Shown here piece by piece: positions 31,682-40,597 of a stretch of 64,000 nucleotides of DNA. Below the pieces are notes generated by a model, which had not been told where the DNA came from, searched no databases, and was given only the letters and a program-made list of their open reading frames with translations. Both the position numbers and the translations under genes were made by a program. Origin of the DNA: CAZLBC01 sp964557575 (GTDB taxonomy: Bacteria; Planctomycetota; Phycisphaerae; SM23-33); the NCBI GenBank assembly GCA_964557575.1, contig CAZLBC010000009.1, forward strand, positions 32,341 through 96,340. The letters run 5' to 3'. The number at the start of each line of letters is the position of its first letter. The first letter of the stretch is position 1.

Positions 31682-34378
31682 TCACGGCGCGGGCTTTTTT
31701 TCCGGCGCCAGGACGCGGAACTCCTCGAGCGTGGGGACTTCCTTCGCCCTGATGATGGTGAGCCGCACGTGACGGGCGGTGACGGGTGTGAATGTGAAGG
31801 TCTTTCGCCCGCCGATGGCCGTCCCCTTCACGAGGGTCTTCCACTCGCCGTCCGTGCGGTACTCGACGACGAATTCCTCGGTCCGGGGGAAACCGATTTC
31901 CCTGATCTCGACGCCGCCGATCAGCTTTGCCGCGCCGAGGTCGACCGCCAGCCATCCGCTGCGGGAACGGGATTTCGCGCCCCAGCGCGTCCCCTCGTTG
32001 TCGTCGAAGGCCTTTTCCGGACTGTAGCCCCTGCTCCATGAAGACGACGCCGTCGCGCTCTTCCCGCTCGACAGGACCGCCGAAAGCTTCCGGTTCGACG
32101 GGTTTCCGCCGGGACGGGGGGCGTCTTTTTTGCAGCCCCAGAAATTGTGGATCTCCGGCGGGGCGGGAAGGGGAGCGACCGTCGCCGCCGGCGGCTTGTC
32201 GCCCGCAAACAGCAGGGCCTCCTCGTTTTTTGCCAGGTCGATCGTGCAGACGCCGGTCCCCGCGCTTCGCGGCGTTGAGATCGCGCCTCCCTTGAGCATG
32301 GAGACCGTACCGTCCAGGGAATGGACCACCCGGCAGGGCTCGCCCGCGAGGCTCCTGATCTTCACCCAGCGGGTCCGGCCGTCGCGCCGCGCCGCGGAAA
32401 CCAGAAATGCCCCCTCGGCACGTAGATTGCCAAAAACCGCGTCTTTCCACGCGCCGGGCACGGCCGGGAATATTCTGATACGGTCCCCCCAGCTCTGAAT
32501 GAGCATATCCTGCAGCGATTTGGCGGCGAACAGTGCGCACTCGATGACGGGGGAGCCCTCTATGTACATCGTGTTGGGCATGACGAATCGCCGGTGGTTG
32601 TGGTGCTTCAGCAGGCTGTCGAGGGCGTTGTCGCCGTCACCGAGTGTTGAATAGAGACAGGAGGCGGCCGCCCGCGACCAGCCGTAGATCTGCCGGCCGC
32701 CCTGGACCGCGAGCCAGTGCTTGACGGATCGCTCGACCAGCCGGCGGTTTTCGGCATCGTCGAGATCCATCAGGCGGAGGGGGAAGACCATTAACATGTG
32801 TGACCAGTGGCGGTGCGACTTCGCGTATGGCACGCCGGCCCCGACCAGCAGGCCGTTCTCGCCGGTCGGGTAGTCGACGAGGTGCGCGAGGACGTGCTTC
32901 CACCGCGGCACCAGCGGCTCGTCGATCCCGTACCGTTCGCACAGAGCGATCAGCGTCCGGCAGGCCCAGCGGAGCAGCGAGAGGTTGTAGTTGTTGTCCG
33001 CCATGGTGCCGTACTCGGGAGAGTGGAGGACGGGCAGGTGCAGTTTTCCGTCATCGCCCTTTTTCAACAGGTGGAGATACACGTTGACGCTGTCGCGCAG
33101 GAGGGGATAGAAGGCGTGCTTTTCGTGGTTGGTGACCATCTCGTGGTTCATGGAATAGCGGTAGTGCAGATAGTAGTTGTGCAGCGCCCAGGTGAAATCG
33201 CCCGGGTTGACGTAGCGATCCGGCGCCCGGCTGCCGTCGCCCCGCAGACCCTCGTAGCAGGTGGTGTGCGGCACCGTGGCGCCGTTGTCGATGTTCCAGA
33301 TCTCTCGGGCGTTCCGGCGGAAGTTCTCGCGGTTGCGGTCGATCATGCGCGTCAGCGACGAGCCTTCAGCGAGGTGGTTCGACGCGTAGACGAGGAGGTA
33401 CGCGACCTCTATGTTCAGATTCCACCATATCCGCGGCCAGCCGGTGCGGCGGAACCACGGTCCCAGCAGGTCCATGACCATGCGGTCGCCGCGGGTCGCC
33501 GAGGCGAGTTTGTATATCTGCGCCCAGTAGAACCCCTCGACCTGCATGTTCGGCACCGACAGGAAGCTCCGCGGGTAGTAGGCGTGCCACCAGTCGCGGT
33601 GTGATCTCACGAGACGGGCGAAGTCGGCCTCCGCGGCCGTACGCACGGCCGCGGAGGCGGCCGCACCGGCCCCGTCGCCGGGAAAGGTGTCGGCGATGCT
33701 GATAAACAGCCGCCGGGTGTTTTTGCCGCAGTCGACCTCCTTCCAGCCGGTGGCGTATTCGCCGCCGGCCTGCCGCGGCTGCACGCAGAGCGATACCGCG
33801 CCGTCGGTGTCGCGCCGCGCCGGCGGATTGGGCGGATCGTCCTTGAACCTCTTTTGGTTGACCCGATCGACGGCCGGCGCCGTGAGCCACGTGAACGCCG
33901 CGTCGGATTCGTCGCCGGTGGTGGTGATCTCGACGACGGTGAACATCTCGATCGCGTGGATGAATGTGCGGAACGCGATCGTCCCTTTTGTCGTCCGCAC
34001 CTCCCCGGTGGACTCGGCGTTCCGGAGGTCGAGCCTGATTGTCCCGTCCTCGATTGCGCCGGCGGTTTCCAGGACCATTCCGCCGATGGGCAGGCGGTTG
34101 TTGTCGCGGCGGTGGGCGGTTACGTCCGACCGGCCGCACTCCCACCGCAGCCGGCGGGGGCCGTCCCGGTAGATCATGCAGCCAAGCAGGCCGTTACCGT
34201 GAAACGCCCCGTGGTCGAACCGCTGCGGGAGGGTCTCCCAGGCGATGTCGTGGCGCCGGAGGAACGATTTCCAGTCGATGCCGCCGGCGGTCTCGGCCTG
34301 AACGGCGGGGGCGCACCGGGTGAGGAAGGCAGCGAAACAGGTGACTGCGGCGAGCGTGAATGAGCGGGGGTATTTCAT
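31682..34378 (-). CDS. GH95-type alpha-L-fucosidase/galactosidase with C-terminal F5/8C (CBM32-like) domain
   Basis: The start at 34378 follows GGAG and gives a signal peptide (KYPRSFTLAAVTCFAAFLTRC), 898 aa in all. An N-terminal beta-sandwich has HGNGLLGCMIYRD. The (alpha/alpha)6 barrel carries WWNLNIEVAYLLVYASNHL (Asn pair), LHSPEYGTMADNNYN (Glu candidate) and HRHWSHMLMVFP, the HRHxSH hallmark of GH95. A C-terminal F5/8 type C domain (about 770-890, SATASSSWSRGYSPEKAFD then GWLAVDLGAAKLIGGVEI) probably binds sugar. Family activity is hydrolysis of alpha-1,2-fucosyl or alpha-galactosyl ends. Fucose-containing sulfated glycans would fit the nearby sulfatase. It converges with the HzsA-like gene. 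Confidence 0.83.
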   Translation of the reverse strand: MKYPRSFTLAAVTCFAAFLTRCAPAVQAETAGGIDWKSFLRRHDIAWETLPQRFDHGAFHGNGLLGCMIYRDGPRRLRWECGRSDVTAHRRDNNRLPIGGMVLETAGAIEDGTIRLDLRNAESTGEVRTTKGTIAFRTFIHAIEMFTVVEITTTGDESDAAFTWLTAPAVDRVNQKRFKDDPPNPPARRDTDGAVSLCVQPRQAGGEYATGWKEVDCGKNTRRLFISIADTFPGDGAGAAASAAVRTAAEADFARLVRSHRDWWHAYYPRSFLSVPNMQVEGFYWAQIYKLASATRGDRMVMDLLGPWFRRTGWPRIWWNLNIEVAYLLVYASNHLAEGSSLTRMIDRNRENFRRNAREIWNIDNGATVPHTTCYEGLRGDGSRAPDRYVNPGDFTWALHNYYLHYRYSMNHEMVTNHEKHAFYPLLRDSVNVYLHLLKKGDDGKLHLPVLHSPEYGTMADNNYNLSLLRWACRTLIALCERYGIDEPLVPRWKHVLAHLVDYPTGENGLLVGAGVPYAKSHRHWSHMLMVFPLRLMDLDDAENRRLVERSVKHWLAVQGGRQIYGWSRAAASCLYSTLGDGDNALDSLLKHHNHRRFVMPNTMYIEGSPVIECALFAAKSLQDMLIQSWGDRIRIFPAVPGAWKDAVFGNLRAEGAFLVSAARRDGRTRWVKIRSLAGEPCRVVHSLDGTVSMLKGGAISTPRSAGTGVCTIDLAKNEEALLFAGDKPPAATVAPLPAPPEIHNFWGCKKDAPRPGGNPSNRKLSAVLSSGKSATASSSWSRGYSPEKAFDDNEGTRWGAKSRSRSGWLAVDLGAAKLIGGVEIREIGFPRTEEFVVEYRTDGEWKTLVKGTAIGGRKTFTFTPVTARHVRLTIIRAKEVPTLEEFRVLAPEKKPAP

Positions 34379-34512
34379 GCGCGGTCTCCATGCACGTGGT
34401 GAGTGCGGCACTTCGTCAAACAGTATCTCACCGGCACGGGGTGCCGTGATAGAACAATTTCGTCGATACCGGGTAGAAAATCGGCGAATCCCGCGTTTGC
34501 TTTCGCGAGACC

Positions 34513-34541
34513 TTGACAGGTGTCGGATATGCATACATAGT
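34513..34541 (+). promoter_or_regulatory. Promoter for the mttB-like gene
   Basis: TTGACA (34513-34518), 17 bp, CATAGT (34536-34541). The repeat GTAAC-CATC-GTTAC (34540-34553) overlaps the end of the -10 and is a possible repressor site. Confidence 0.5.
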
Positions 34542-34598
34542 AACCATCGTTACCGATACCGGGAGAACACCGTACACGAGAATTGGAGCGGAGTGCAG

Positions 34599-36068
34599 AT
34601 GGCAAGAGGATTTGAGGTCGATCGCGTCGCGTTTCTGACCGAGGAACAGAAGAGCCTGATTCACGAGGGTTCCTGCCGTGTCCTGGAGGAGGTGGGGATG
34701 GCGATCACCTCTCCGCGGGCGATCGCCCTGTTCGAGGAAGCGGGGGCGACGCACGAGGACGGGCGGGTGACTCTGCCCCGATCAGTGGTCGAAGAGACCG
34801 TCGCCCGCTCGGCCGGCCGGATCGAACTGGCCGCCAAAAATCCCGACAACACCATTGTCATTGATACCGACGCCCGGCCGCGGGTGCACTTCGGCACGGG
34901 GGGGCAGGCCCTCCACGTCCTGCGCTGCGAGAACGGGCGGTTCGTCAAGAAGGACGCCGACACCCGGGACCTTGTTGATATCCTCCGGATCTGCGAGGGG
35001 CTTGACAACGTCGATTTCATTACCCGTCCCGTCGAACCCGACGTGCCGAAGGACGACATCGACCTGAAAAAGACCGAGATATTCCTGGAACACACTACGC
35101 GCCACATGAACCTTGCGAACCTGGTGGTCCGGGAGAACCTCCCGGCCATCCTGGAGAAGGTCGGCGATTCGTCCCTGGTGTCGTTCGTGGCGTGCGTCGC
35201 CGTCAGTCCCCTGAGCATGGCCGGCGAGACGGTGGAGAAGTTCCTGGACATGGTTGAAGCCGACGTGCCGATGGCCATCTCCAGTTGTCCCCAGGGCGGG
35301 ACGACCGCGCCGCTCTCGGAGATCGGCGAGCTGATACAGCTCAACGCGGAGATTCTCTCCGCCGTGGTTCTCGCCAACATCGCCCGGCCCGGCGCGCGGG
35401 TCCTCTACCGGGGGATCCCCATCACCGCGAATCTTTTCGTCGACGGCTCGCCCCGCTGGTGCCAGCCGGAGTCGATCAGGCGGCTCGCGCTGATCGCCGA
35501 CATGACGTATTTTTACGGACTGCCGTGCTGCGGAACGGCGGCCGTTTCCGACGAGCCGGAACCGAATGCCCAGGCGCTCTCGGAGAAGGTCCTCGGGTGG
35601 ACGTTCGAGGCCGCGGCGGGGGCCCACTTCATCAACAGCGCGGTCGGCATGCTCGACCAGATCATGACCGTCTGCCCGGCACAGTACATCATCGACGATA
35701 TCGGGATACAGTGCGTCAGGGACTGTCTCGCGGCGTCGGGGACCGGCGACCTCAAGAAAACCGCCTGCACGGCGGCCGCGGAATTTCTCGGGCAATTCGG
35801 CGTCGATACCGGCGGCGGATTCGCGGAGGAGATGGCGGCCCGGGCCGACTACATCCTCGCGGGCCGGGAAGCGTACACCGCCGCGGCGATCGATGCCCAG
35901 GTCGACTTGATCCGGCGGGCGATGCAGTCCGTCAGCAGCAGCACCGAGTTCATCATCGGCGCCAGCGACGGTCTCCGCGACGGGTGGCTCTACACGGGCG
36001 ACAGAATCGAGGGCGACCTGGCTCTCGATGATATTATCGCGCGCCGCGATGGGCTGCTCGCCGGGTAG
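34599..36068 (+). CDS. MttB-family corrinoid methyltransferase, non-pyrrolysine type
   Basis: The ATG at 34599 follows GGAGCGGAG and gives 489 aa. Conserved MttB segments are visible: LTEEQKSLIHEGSCRVLEEVGM at the N-terminus, HFGTGGQALHVL (about 90-115), DFITRPVEPDVP, and YGLPCCGTAAVSDEPEPNAQALSEK near residue 320, the region where true trimethylamine methyltransferases carry pyrrolysine at an in-frame UAG. The frame is open throughout, so this belongs to the larger non-Pyl group, some of which demethylate glycine betaine or other methylated amines. No corrinoid protein (MttC-like) or activator is in the window, so the partner lies elsewhere. Confidence 0.85.
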   Translation: MARGFEVDRVAFLTEEQKSLIHEGSCRVLEEVGMAITSPRAIALFEEAGATHEDGRVTLPRSVVEETVARSAGRIELAAKNPDNTIVIDTDARPRVHFGTGGQALHVLRCENGRFVKKDADTRDLVDILRICEGLDNVDFITRPVEPDVPKDDIDLKKTEIFLEHTTRHMNLANLVVRENLPAILEKVGDSSLVSFVACVAVSPLSMAGETVEKFLDMVEADVPMAISSCPQGGTTAPLSEIGELIQLNAEILSAVVLANIARPGARVLYRGIPITANLFVDGSPRWCQPESIRRLALIADMTYFYGLPCCGTAAVSDEPEPNAQALSEKVLGWTFEAAAGAHFINSAVGMLDQIMTVCPAQYIIDDIGIQCVRDCLAASGTGDLKKTACTAAAEFLGQFGVDTGGGFAEEMAARADYILAGREAYTAAAIDAQVDLIRRAMQSVSSSTEFIIGASDGLRDGWLYTGDRIEGDLALDDIIARRDGLLAG

Positions 36069-36312
36069 TTATTTCTGTTTGCCGAATTACACCTTCGGGT
36101 TTTTATCAAACGGCGTTCGCCCGCGATCCCATCTTTATGCCGTACATCACGTTACGCGCCATGTGCGGTCGCATGCCGTCCCCGCCCGCGCGACGGGGCG
36201 AAACCCATACGGCTTGTTTCGCGCGTATACTGTGATAGAGTATGTCTCCGGGTTTTTTTTGCCCGAACAGCATACTATGTTGAAATCGCTTACCACGCGA
36301 AGGGAGAACGAA

Positions 36313-37041
36313 ATGAACGGTGAAACGATGGACAGAAGAGTACTGTTGAAGACCGGAACCGCCGCGGGCGCGGGGATGCTCGCCGCCGCCTGCGGGCCGG
36401 AAGGCGGCATGACGACTGCCGACACCACGCGCGGGAAAGACCCGTCATCAATCAAGATCGCGAACGAGGCATGTTATACCGACGGGACATTCGACGTCGA
36501 AAAGGGCAAGGATGCGATCGTCGCCCTGATGAAGTACCACGGGTACCCGGTCTACCCGGAGACGCGGGAGAGCCTGTGGGTGTCCGACTACGGCACCGGG
36601 CAGTTTGCGAAACTCGGCCTGGCTGCACGGATGTGGATCAACAACGAGCGCGACCACTACATGCTCATGGACCTGTTTCTCATGCCCGGCCAGATGCTCC
36701 CGGAACACTGGCATCTCGATCCGAAGGGCGAATTGCCGGAGAAGCACGAGGGGTGGCTGGTGCGCCACGGCCTGAGTTACATCGTCGGCGGGGGGCCCGA
36801 CAATCTCGCGAAGTTCCCCGTCGCGATCCCCGCGTGCCACTGCGGCGGCAAGGCGAAGACAAAGCACGTGGTCAAGGCCGGGCCGGGGGTCTTTGTCCCC
36901 CTCAAGAACCCGGAAAAGAGCCCCCGCCACTGGCAGTTCGGGGGCCCGGAGGGCGCGATCATCACCGAGGTGGCGAACGTTCATTCAAATCCGGATGTCA
37001 GGCATTCCGACAAGGCCATCAACGACAATTTCCTGGGATAG
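36313..37041 (+). CDS. Tat/lipoprotein cupin-fold protein, sugar-isomerase-like
   Basis: ATG 36313 follows GGGAGA (36302-36307). The 242-aa protein starts MNGETMDRRVLLKTGTAAG and continues to an LAAAC lipobox, so it looks like a twin-arginine-exported lipoprotein. The cupin-like core has metal-ligand candidates in MPGQMLPEHWHLD and the following KHEGWLVRHG, and a late strand RHWQFGGPEGAIITEVANVH. The His-x-His then Glu then late His arrangement resembles D-lyxose-isomerase-type cupins, but the family assignment is tentative. It sits between the MttB homologue and an SDR, upstream of the microcompartment operon. Confidence 0.62.
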   Translation: MNGETMDRRVLLKTGTAAGAGMLAAACGPEGGMTTADTTRGKDPSSIKIANEACYTDGTFDVEKGKDAIVALMKYHGYPVYPETRESLWVSDYGTGQFAKLGLAARMWINNERDHYMLMDLFLMPGQMLPEHWHLDPKGELPEKHEGWLVRHGLSYIVGGGPDNLAKFPVAIPACHCGGKAKTKHVVKAGPGVFVPLKNPEKSPRHWQFGGPEGAIITEVANVHSNPDVRHSDKAINDNFLG

Positions 37042-37126
37042 CCGTTGATCGCACCCGGTCCGGAGCGATGACGGTGACCGCGGCGGGGTGGGTGGCCGCC
37101 TCCTCGTTTTTTTCCGCCGGCCGGCC

Positions 37127-37155
37127 TTGTGTTTCACCATATGCCTGCGCATAAT
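37127..37155 (+). promoter_or_regulatory. Weak promoter candidate upstream of the SDR/BMC region
   Basis: TTGTGT (37127-37132), 17 bp, CATAAT (37150-37155). The -35 is poor. It is the best candidate I see between the cupin gene and the SDR. Confidence 0.3.
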
Positions 37156-37251
37156 AATCGGCCTCACGCCCTGCCGCGGCGGCCCATCGCCGATCGCGGC
37201 ACGGCGATACGCTGAAGAGCTGTGTTGAACGAGCAGAAAAGGAGATAATAC

Positions 37252-38028
37252 GTGGATTTTGAAGGCAGAGTGGCGATCGTAACCGGGGCCGCCGGCGCAA
37301 TCGGCAAGGGAGTGGCGCAGCGGCTCGTGGGCCAGGGGGCGAAGGTCATGATAACCGATCTCGACCAGTCGGTGCTGGACGGCATCGCGGAAAAACTTGG
37401 CGAGAACGGCATCGCGAAGGCCGCCGACGTCACCGATCCCGCGGCCGTCAAGGAGGTCGTGTATACCACGGCATCGTCGTTCGGGGGCAATATCGACGTC
37501 CTCGTGAACGTCGCGGGGGTCACCGGCAAGGGCGACAAGGTCGAGGACATGACGCCGGAAAACTGGGATTTCACCTTTGCGGTGAACTGCAAGGGCACCT
37601 TCCTGTTCGTCAAGGAGGCCGTGCCGGTCATGAAGGAGGGTGGCGGGGGGAGCATCGTGAACTTCTCGAGCAAGTCCGGCAAGACCGGCTCGGCGAACAT
37701 GAGCGCGTACTCCGCCGCCAAGGCGGCGATTATCGGCTTTACGCAGGCCCTGGGCCATGAACTCGCCGGCGTGCCGATACGGGTGAACTGCGTCTGCCCG
37801 GGTATCACGGAAAATACGGGTGTCTGGAGCAACGTTTCCGGGGATTATCTCCGCACCATGGATATGCCCATGGAGGAGATCGTCAAGAAATTCACCGCCA
37901 AGGTCCCGCTCGGACGGCTGGCGAGGATCGAGGACGTGGTCAACGTCACGTGCTTTCTCGCCTCGGATCGGGCGGCATACATGACCGGGCAGGCGATAAA
38001 TATCACCGGCGGCCGGGAGATGCACTGA
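37252..38028 (+). CDS. Short-chain dehydrogenase/reductase
   Basis: A GTG start with AAAGGAG upstream gives a 258-aa classical SDR. The NAD(P) motif is VTGAAGAIGKG (TGxxxGxG, about residues 11-20), an Asp after the second strand (ITDLDQ) suggests preference for NAD, and the catalytic set is Ser in NFSSKSG (about 143), then YSAAKAA (Tyr/Lys about 155-159). The C-terminal PLGRLARIEDVVNVTCFLASDRAAYMTGQAINITGG is the standard SDR tail. It lies 164 bp before the first shell gene. A sugar or polyol dehydrogenase role linked to the compartment is inferred from location only. Confidence 0.88.
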   Translation: MDFEGRVAIVTGAAGAIGKGVAQRLVGQGAKVMITDLDQSVLDGIAEKLGENGIAKAADVTDPAAVKEVVYTTASSFGGNIDVLVNVAGVTGKGDKVEDMTPENWDFTFAVNCKGTFLFVKEAVPVMKEGGGGSIVNFSSKSGKTGSANMSAYSAAKAAIIGFTQALGHELAGVPIRVNCVCPGITENTGVWSNVSGDYLRTMDMPMEEIVKKFTAKVPLGRLARIEDVVNVTCFLASDRAAYMTGQAINITGGREMH

Positions 38029-38191
38029 TAGCCGCACGCAACGGGAACACCTGCGTATGTGCATGCTGCAGACGGCATACGAAGCCGATGCGTTCGGCGA
38101 GACCACGATAATACACGCAATGCCGCGACCACGGCGGCGCGGCAGGCGCCGCGCCGTCTCCGGGTTGCGCAACGAAGAAGGGTAACTGACC

Positions 38192-38809
38192 ATGGTTGAC
38201 TTACGGACGTACATTTTTCTGGATTCCCTGCAGCCCCAGATGGCATCCTTTATATCGAGTATTTCCAAGGGGTTTCTCCCCGTTTCCGACCAGGCAAGCT
38301 GCGTCATCGAGATTGCGCCGGGCATTGAAATCAACCGCCTGACCGACGTGGCCCTGAAGGCCACGAATGTCCTGCCCGGCCTCCAGGTTGTCGAACGGGC
38401 ATTCGGCCTGCTGGAAGTACACTCCGACGACCAGGGAGACGCCCGCCGGGCCGGCGAAGCCGTGCTGGAGGCCCTCGGCAAGAAGGAAGAGGACCGGATA
38501 AAGCCGAAAATTCTCACCAGCCAGTTGATCAAGAATGTCGCGGATCACCATGCCCAACTGGTCAACCGGACCCGGTACGGACAGATGATCCTGAAGGGCG
38601 AGACCCTCTACGTGCTCGAGGTGGAATCGGCCGGGTATGCGTATTTCGCCGCAAACGAGGCCGAAAAGGGCGCGGATATCAAGATCGTTAATGTTCGCGG
38701 ATTCGGGGCGTACGGTCGCGTATATCTTTCCGGCGAAGAAGCCGACGTTGTCGAGGCCCAAGCCATTATCGAGAAACGGCTTGCGGATATCAGCGGACGG
38801 GAAATCTGA
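38192..38809 (+). CDS. BMC-T shell protein (tandem BMC domains, CcmP/CsoS1D-like), copy 1
   Basis: The 205-aa protein consists of two fused BMC domains that form pseudohexameric trimers in the compartment facet. It begins LRTYIFLDSLQPQMASFIS and continues GFLPVSDQASCVIEIAPGIEINRLTDVALK, VVERAFGLLEVHSDDQGDAR, then the second domain KPKILTSQLIKNVADHHAQ, GETLYVLEVESAGYAYFAANEAEKGADI and GFGAYGRVYLSGEEADV. The pattern matches the double-stacking BMC-T class with gated pores. It shares most residues with the copy at 39202-39822. Start ATG 38192 is preceded by AAGAAGGG. Confidence 0.93.
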   Translation: MVDLRTYIFLDSLQPQMASFISSISKGFLPVSDQASCVIEIAPGIEINRLTDVALKATNVLPGLQVVERAFGLLEVHSDDQGDARRAGEAVLEALGKKEEDRIKPKILTSQLIKNVADHHAQLVNRTRYGQMILKGETLYVLEVESAGYAYFAANEAEKGADIKIVNVRGFGAYGRVYLSGEEADVVEAQAIIEKRLADISGREI

Positions 38810-38889
38810 CGAGGACGAACACGGACGTGTCCGGCACGGCCGGTGGTGGTTCGGTAACAGTGTAATCAGAACAGGACGAGGACAGTTTC

Positions 38890-39198
38890 ATGGCAACGAC
38901 GAACACGCAGTTGGCACTGGGAATGATTGAAACCCGCGGATTCACCGCCATGGTGGAGGCCGCGGACGCAATGGTCAAGGCTGCCAAGGTGGAATTGACG
39001 GGGTACGAGCGTATCGGCGGGGGGTATGTCACCGCCGTCGTGCGCGGTGAAGTCGCCGCGGTACGGGCGGCCGTCGACGCCGGTTCAATGGCCGCGGAGC
39101 GGGTCGGCGAGATTGTTTCCACCCACGTCATACCGCGTCCCGCCGCCGCGGTCGACGAAGCGCTGCCGCTCGGGCTGGAAAAGACGAGGAACGGCTGA
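38890..39198 (+). CDS. BMC-H shell hexamer, copy 1
   Basis: The 102-aa single-BMC-domain (PF00936) protein builds the hexagonal facet tiles. It has ALGMIETRGFTAMVEAADAM, VKAAKVELTGYERI, the pore loop GGGYVT, then VVRGEVAAVRAAVDAG and a THVIPRP end followed by DEALPLGL. The pore glycine run with Tyr and Thr differs by one residue from copy 2 (GGGYNT), which may alter selectivity. It sits between the two BMC-T copies, 3 bp from the second. Confidence 0.96.
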   Translation: MATTNTQLALGMIETRGFTAMVEAADAMVKAAKVELTGYERIGGGYVTAVVRGEVAAVRAAVDAGSMAAERVGEIVSTHVIPRPAAAVDEALPLGLEKTRNG

Positions 39199-39201
39199 TC
39201 C

Positions 39202-39822
39202 ATGGTCGACCTGCGAACCTACATATTTCTCGATTCCCTCCAGCCGCAGACGGCGTCCTTTCTGTCGACGGTCACGAAGGGTTTTCTGCCCGTTACCGGG
39301 CAGGCCTGCTGCGTTGTTGAGATAGCGCCTGGCATCGAGATCAACCGCCTGACCGATGTCGCGCTGAAGGCCACGAACGTGATGCCGTCGCTTCAAATCG
39401 TTGAGCGGGCCTTCGGTCTGCTGGTGGTTCACTCCGCGGACCAGGGCGATGCGCGGGAGGCGGGAAACGCCATACTCACGGCCGTCGACTGCCGCGAGGA
39501 AGACCGGCTCAAACCCCGCGTGCTGACGAGCCAGTTGATCAAGAATATCACTGACCACCACGCGCAGTTGATCAACCGGACCCGTCACGGTGCCATGATG
39601 ATGGTCGGCGACACGCTCTACGTCCTGGAAGTCGAGTCGGCCGGGTACGCGTTATATGCCGCCAACGAGGCGGAAAAGGGGGCGGAGATAAACATCGTTG
39701 AGGTGCGCGGTTTCGGTGCGTACGGCCGCCTCTACCTGGGCGGCGACGAGTCCGCTGTTGTCGAGGCCCGGGCTATTGTCGAGGCCCGGATCGAGGCCGT
39801 CACCGGCCGGGCCGGTACCTGA
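39202..39822 (+). CDS. BMC-T shell protein, copy 2
   Basis: The 206-aa tandem BMC-domain protein is closely similar to copy 1 over its full length (LRTYIFLDSLQPQTASFLS, GFLPVTGQACCVVEIAPGIEI, LTSQLIKNITDHHAQLINR, GETLY replaced by GDTLYVLEVESAGYALYAANEA). It begins 3 bp after the BMC-H stop. The pair with the following BMC-H repeats the order T then H, so a two-gene unit was duplicated. Differences cluster near the end of the first domain (GLEAD, loop) and in pore-proximal positions, as expected if the copies have different permeability. Confidence 0.93.
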   Translation: MVDLRTYIFLDSLQPQTASFLSTVTKGFLPVTGQACCVVEIAPGIEINRLTDVALKATNVMPSLQIVERAFGLLVVHSADQGDAREAGNAILTAVDCREEDRLKPRVLTSQLIKNITDHHAQLINRTRHGAMMMVGDTLYVLEVESAGYALYAANEAEKGAEINIVEVRGFGAYGRLYLGGDESAVVEARAIVEARIEAVTGRAGT

Positions 39823-39878
39823 AAAACATGAAACGTGTCCGGTTTCCGGACACTCGGCAAAGGAAGAAGGAAGAGATT

Positions 39879-40187
39879 ATGGCAACGACGAACGCACAGG
39901 AAGCACTGGGAATGATCGAGACCCGCGGTTTTGCCGCGATGGTTGAGGCTGCCGACGCGATGGTGAAGGCGGCGAAGGTCGACCTGGTCGGCTACGAGAA
40001 GATCGGCGGCGGGTACAACACCGCCATCGTTCGCGGTGAGGTCGCCGCGGTTCGCGCCGCGGTACAGGCGGGTGAAATGGCGGCCCAGCAGGTCGGCGAG
40101 ATCGTCGCGACGCATGTTATTCCGCGTCCCAACGAAGCCGTCGACGCCGCGCTGCCCCTCGGGCGTACGCCGAAAGGCGGCAAGTGA
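39879..40187 (+). CDS. BMC-H shell hexamer, copy 2
   Basis: ATG 39879 follows a purine-rich AGGAAGAAGGAAGAG; the frame is open 17 codons further upstream but that extension is not BMC-like. The 102-aa protein repeats the copy 1 sequence closely: ALGMIETRGFAAMVEAADAM, GYEKIGGGYNTAIVRGEV, THVIPRPNEAVDAALPLGRTP. The C-terminus is basic (RTPKGGK) whereas copy 1 ends LEKTRNG. It is a facet tile, probably the main shell component given its canonical sequence and strong ribosome site. Confidence 0.96.
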   Translation: MATTNAQEALGMIETRGFAAMVEAADAMVKAAKVDLVGYEKIGGGYNTAIVRGEVAAVRAAVQAGEMAAQQVGEIVATHVIPRPNEAVDAALPLGRTPKGGK

Positions 40188-40241
40188 GGGGTTCCTGGCC
40201 CCCGCCGCGACACATGAACCAGAATCCACGGTGGTGAATAC

Positions 40242-40532
40242 ATGCAACTGGCGCGCGTAGCAGGCACAGTCGTATCCTCGCACAAGTCCGAAACACTCGA
40301 GGGAATCCGGTTTCTGGTGGTCGAAAAGCTCAATGCCGCCACCATGGAAGGTTCCGGGAGTTTCGTGGTCGCGATGGACGGTGTCGGGGCCAATGTCGGC
40401 GAGGTCGTTTTTTTCGTGACCGGCAGCAGTGCCCGAATGACGAAAACCACGGACAAAAGGCCGGCGGACGCGACGATCGTCGGGATCGTGGACACGGTCG
40501 CCATTGGCGGCGAAGAGGTGTACCGGAAGTAG
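40242..40532 (+). CDS. BMC-P pentameric vertex protein (EutN/CcmL), 1 of 4
   Basis: The 96-aa PF03319 protein caps compartment vertices. It shows the family start MQLARVAGTVVSSHKSETLEG, the strand RFLVVEKLN, VAMDGVGANVGEVVFFVTGSSAR, then the helix-proximal KTTDKRPADATIVGIVDTV. It is the first of four paralogues in this operon, which differ at the N-terminal MQLARV/MILAQV/MKLGKI/MQVARV strand and in the loop after LVV. Confidence 0.95.
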   Translation: MQLARVAGTVVSSHKSETLEGIRFLVVEKLNAATMEGSGSFVVAMDGVGANVGEVVFFVTGSSARMTKTTDKRPADATIVGIVDTVAIGGEEVYRK

Positions 40533-40597
40533 GGGCATGCCGGTTTTGCCGCGCTGCGCGGCCGGACCGCTCTATTTATTGAGGCTGATACGGACAC

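Noticed and set aside
34599..36068. Pyrrolysine-containing trimethylamine methyltransferase
   Set aside because: The frame has no internal UAG, and the region where Pyl is expected reads SDEPEPNAQ; it is the non-Pyl type.
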